The notes below the pieces were generated by a model. The model ran no database searches and had not been told where the DNA came from. It saw only the letters and a list, made by a program, of their open reading frames with translations. Position numbers and translations under genes: made by a program. Shown here piece by piece: positions 62,000-64,000 of a stretch of 64,000 bases of DNA (positions within the stretch are counted from its first letter, which is position 1; every line of letters starts with the position of its first letter). Origin of the DNA: Rhabdornis inornatus (Eukaryota; Chordata; Aves; Passeriformes; Rhabdornithidae); assembly GCA_013397075.1 (NCBI GenBank), contig VWZS01002702.1:248324-312323 (forward strand), written 5' to 3'.

Positions 62000-64000
62000 C
62001 TTTGATCACAATAAAATTCCAGAAAAGGAGGGTCTCTGCAGGGGCATGAAGACTCAAGTTACATAGAGAACTTGGGCTTTGCAAGTTGATTTCACACTCA
62101 ATGATTTGTGAACAGGGACTTCAGGACTCCTGTGCTCTTGCAAAAGTCAAACTTGTTTTTGCTGTCTTGTTTTCATGTGTTGACAATATTTGTAAGGTAT
62201 TTGGATAAATTATTATAACAGCACATATGAGGTGCTGATGGTTCTGTTCACATTCTTGAGCTTTAACACTTGTATTACACTTCCCCCCTCAAAATGCCTT
62301 GGTTTTGGTTACATTAGCCATGCTGAATTACCATCAGAGGTCTCATTTCATAGACAAGAAAACCAATTCAACAAAGCATGTATTAAGGCAGTTCTAACTG
62401 AAAATTAAACAGTGATAGTTTGTTAACCTTAAGAAAGTGATGTCAATTCAGAGAGGACAAAATAAACTTGGCTTTTGTTAGGATTAGCAAAAATTCAATA
62501 GCAGGCAGGGCCAAGTAAAACTGCGTGAATTGTAAGCTCTGCTGAGATTCAGAGAAGGATTTGCTGGGTGATTACTGAGGTGAATTGCAACAGAATTGCT
62601 TCATTCTGTTTCCAGTGTAGTCCATAATGACCTAGGGATGCTCTGTCTGCATAGGTAGAACAAATTCATGTGGCATCTTGCAACATCTCAAAAGACAGAA
62701 AAATTCCAAGCTGTCTTGCAGAAGGTGAAATCAAAAAGACGGAAATGTGGAACGGTTTGAGCTGGTTTCTTCTCTTTGCTAACCAAAGTGGACATCAGCA
62801 TCAGGACTTTAAAGCCATTTGTTCAGTTGGTGCTGGTGACTCTGCCCTGTGCAGAACCTGAGTGGAAGATTTTCATTTTATGCTCCCCCATGCTCACAGC
62901 AGCAGTAGGACACTACAATCTGTTAAGGCTAAACTCTTTTTTATTGCTTTCCTTTCACAATCTAATGATTTCTTGTAGTAATTGAGGTGTTTTGAAAAAA
63001 ATCATAAACATTAGCATATTGTTAATTTAGAAAGCAGATCCTAAATAAATGCCTGTCATGCAGTGCACATGTTCCACTGGGCACTTGGCTTATGTTGACA
63101 CTTCTGTTTCCATTTTTATTTCAGCTGAGTAAGAGAAGTCTACCCAAAAACTTGCTTTCTAGTCAGGTGGATGGGAAAGGATATTTAGACACATAAATTG
63201 CAGAACTGATTAAGGTGGATTTGCAGCAATCCACCTTCACTCCCTGGGGATTTTACTGTATAAATCTCCTGGTCATTGCACATATAAAAACCTATGAGCT
63301 AGGTAGCTACTCACAGGCAGAGAGAGCTAATTTTCATTTACCACCATTGGTACATTTCTAGGGAATGTATTGAATCTGAGGCTTTCAGAAATGTGGGTCT
63401 TATGATTTTAGGGTTTATGTTTTTAAAGCTAATCAGGGGATATTGATGTCAAATTCTCTTTTAAATCTCTTTACTTTTTTTGAAAAAACAGCAACTATTC
63501 TGAATTTCAGCAACTATTGATTTTAATAGATTAAATAAATAATTATTTATTATATAGCAGAATGACCACTCAAAAATTTTCATGAAAGTTCTGTTTACTA
63601 ACTTATGTTTCCTATGTAAATAGATGTGTATTGCTGTGACAAACCACTGGTATGTCACTTGCTATAGCCAGAAATAGTCTTACCTCTCAGAACTCTGTAT
63701 TGTCATATTTTATAGCTTATTTCCCTGTGTAGTTTAGCAATTTAAGACAGACATTGCTAACATTAAGGTAATATTATTTCAAAGATCCCTAGTTACTTAA
63801 TAACACTCTGTGACCTTGCTGACCTCTGTGATAAATAAGACTCCTGAACATCTCTTTTAATTTCATATATTGAAAGGTAGAATCTCAAGTTAAATAGGGC
63901 AAAATTATTAATAAATTCTTTCAGAAATGTTAAAAGTAATAGAATCAAAGTAAATTCCAGAACCAGTTGGGCTTTACTATTGGAATAAAGGTCTGCATAA

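Larger units (their letters stand above)
58351..64000. other. Gene-free AT-rich unique DNA
   Basis: No exon, RNA gene or further transposon was supported. It contains A12 at 60815-60826, a TC dinucleotide run at 60996-61010 and a 22-base tandem duplication at 61956-61999. Near 63110-63129 a good acceptor-like sequence (tttccatttttatttcag) is followed by a short open stretch, but no donor or recognisable peptide follows. Confidence 0.65.

Noticed and set aside
63105..63195. Acceptor-like site tttccatttttatttcag with a short downstream open stretch
   Set aside because: The frame closes after about 23 codons, with no recognisable peptide and no clear polyadenylation context. Such acceptors are common by chance.

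Overview
The window looks like a gene-free piece of a bird genome, either intergenic or inside a very large intron. It is AT-rich and CpG-poor, and no operon-like or densely coding stretch is present. Stops are frequent in all six frames, and the longest open frames (about 150 codons) are no longer than chance allows in this composition. The clearest lineage evidence is the repeat content: seven fragments of CR1 LINEs, whose 3'-terminal sequence families dominate avian genomes, and no mammalian Alu, L1 or B elements. The recognisable CR1 types, including one with the 'ttccaact(c/t)ggga' ending, fit a neoavian bird, plausibly a songbird. That placement is inference.

Layout: 1-6.5 kb is unique AT-rich DNA with a possible ancient short repeat near 4.6 kb and a G-quadruplex motif at 5.1 kb. 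An internal CR1 fragment lies at 6.58-6.88 kb. A 3'-end CR1 lies at 12.5-13.0 kb. A long, mostly repeat-poor stretch runs from 13 to 38 kb, broken by GC-richer patches (about 13.7, 14.8, 24.7 and 35.0 kb) and simple repeats. CR1 3' ends on the plus strand lie at 38.16, 40.6 and 51.65 kb. A degraded hAT-like terminus (52.4 kb) sits just before a minus-strand CR1 at 52.8 kb. A last CR1 3' end lies at 58.15 kb, and the rest to 64 kb is unique AT-rich sequence.

No protein-coding gene, tRNA, rRNA, known miRNA or snoRNA, CRISPR array or endogenous retrovirus could be supported. What remains is possible regulatory or structural DNA: a perfect SOX-OCT composite motif at 7.86 kb, several TAAT- and octamer-rich stretches that read like conserved non-coding elements (25.5-26.2, 36.0, 46.1-46.3 and 57.6-57.8 kb), two long inverted repeats (23.2 and 45.7 kb), one exon-like interval with good splice signals (37.83-37.94 kb), and a 45-base dispersed direct duplication (39.17 and 40.43 kb). 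All of these need comparative or expression data. I see no convincing undescribed multi-gene system.
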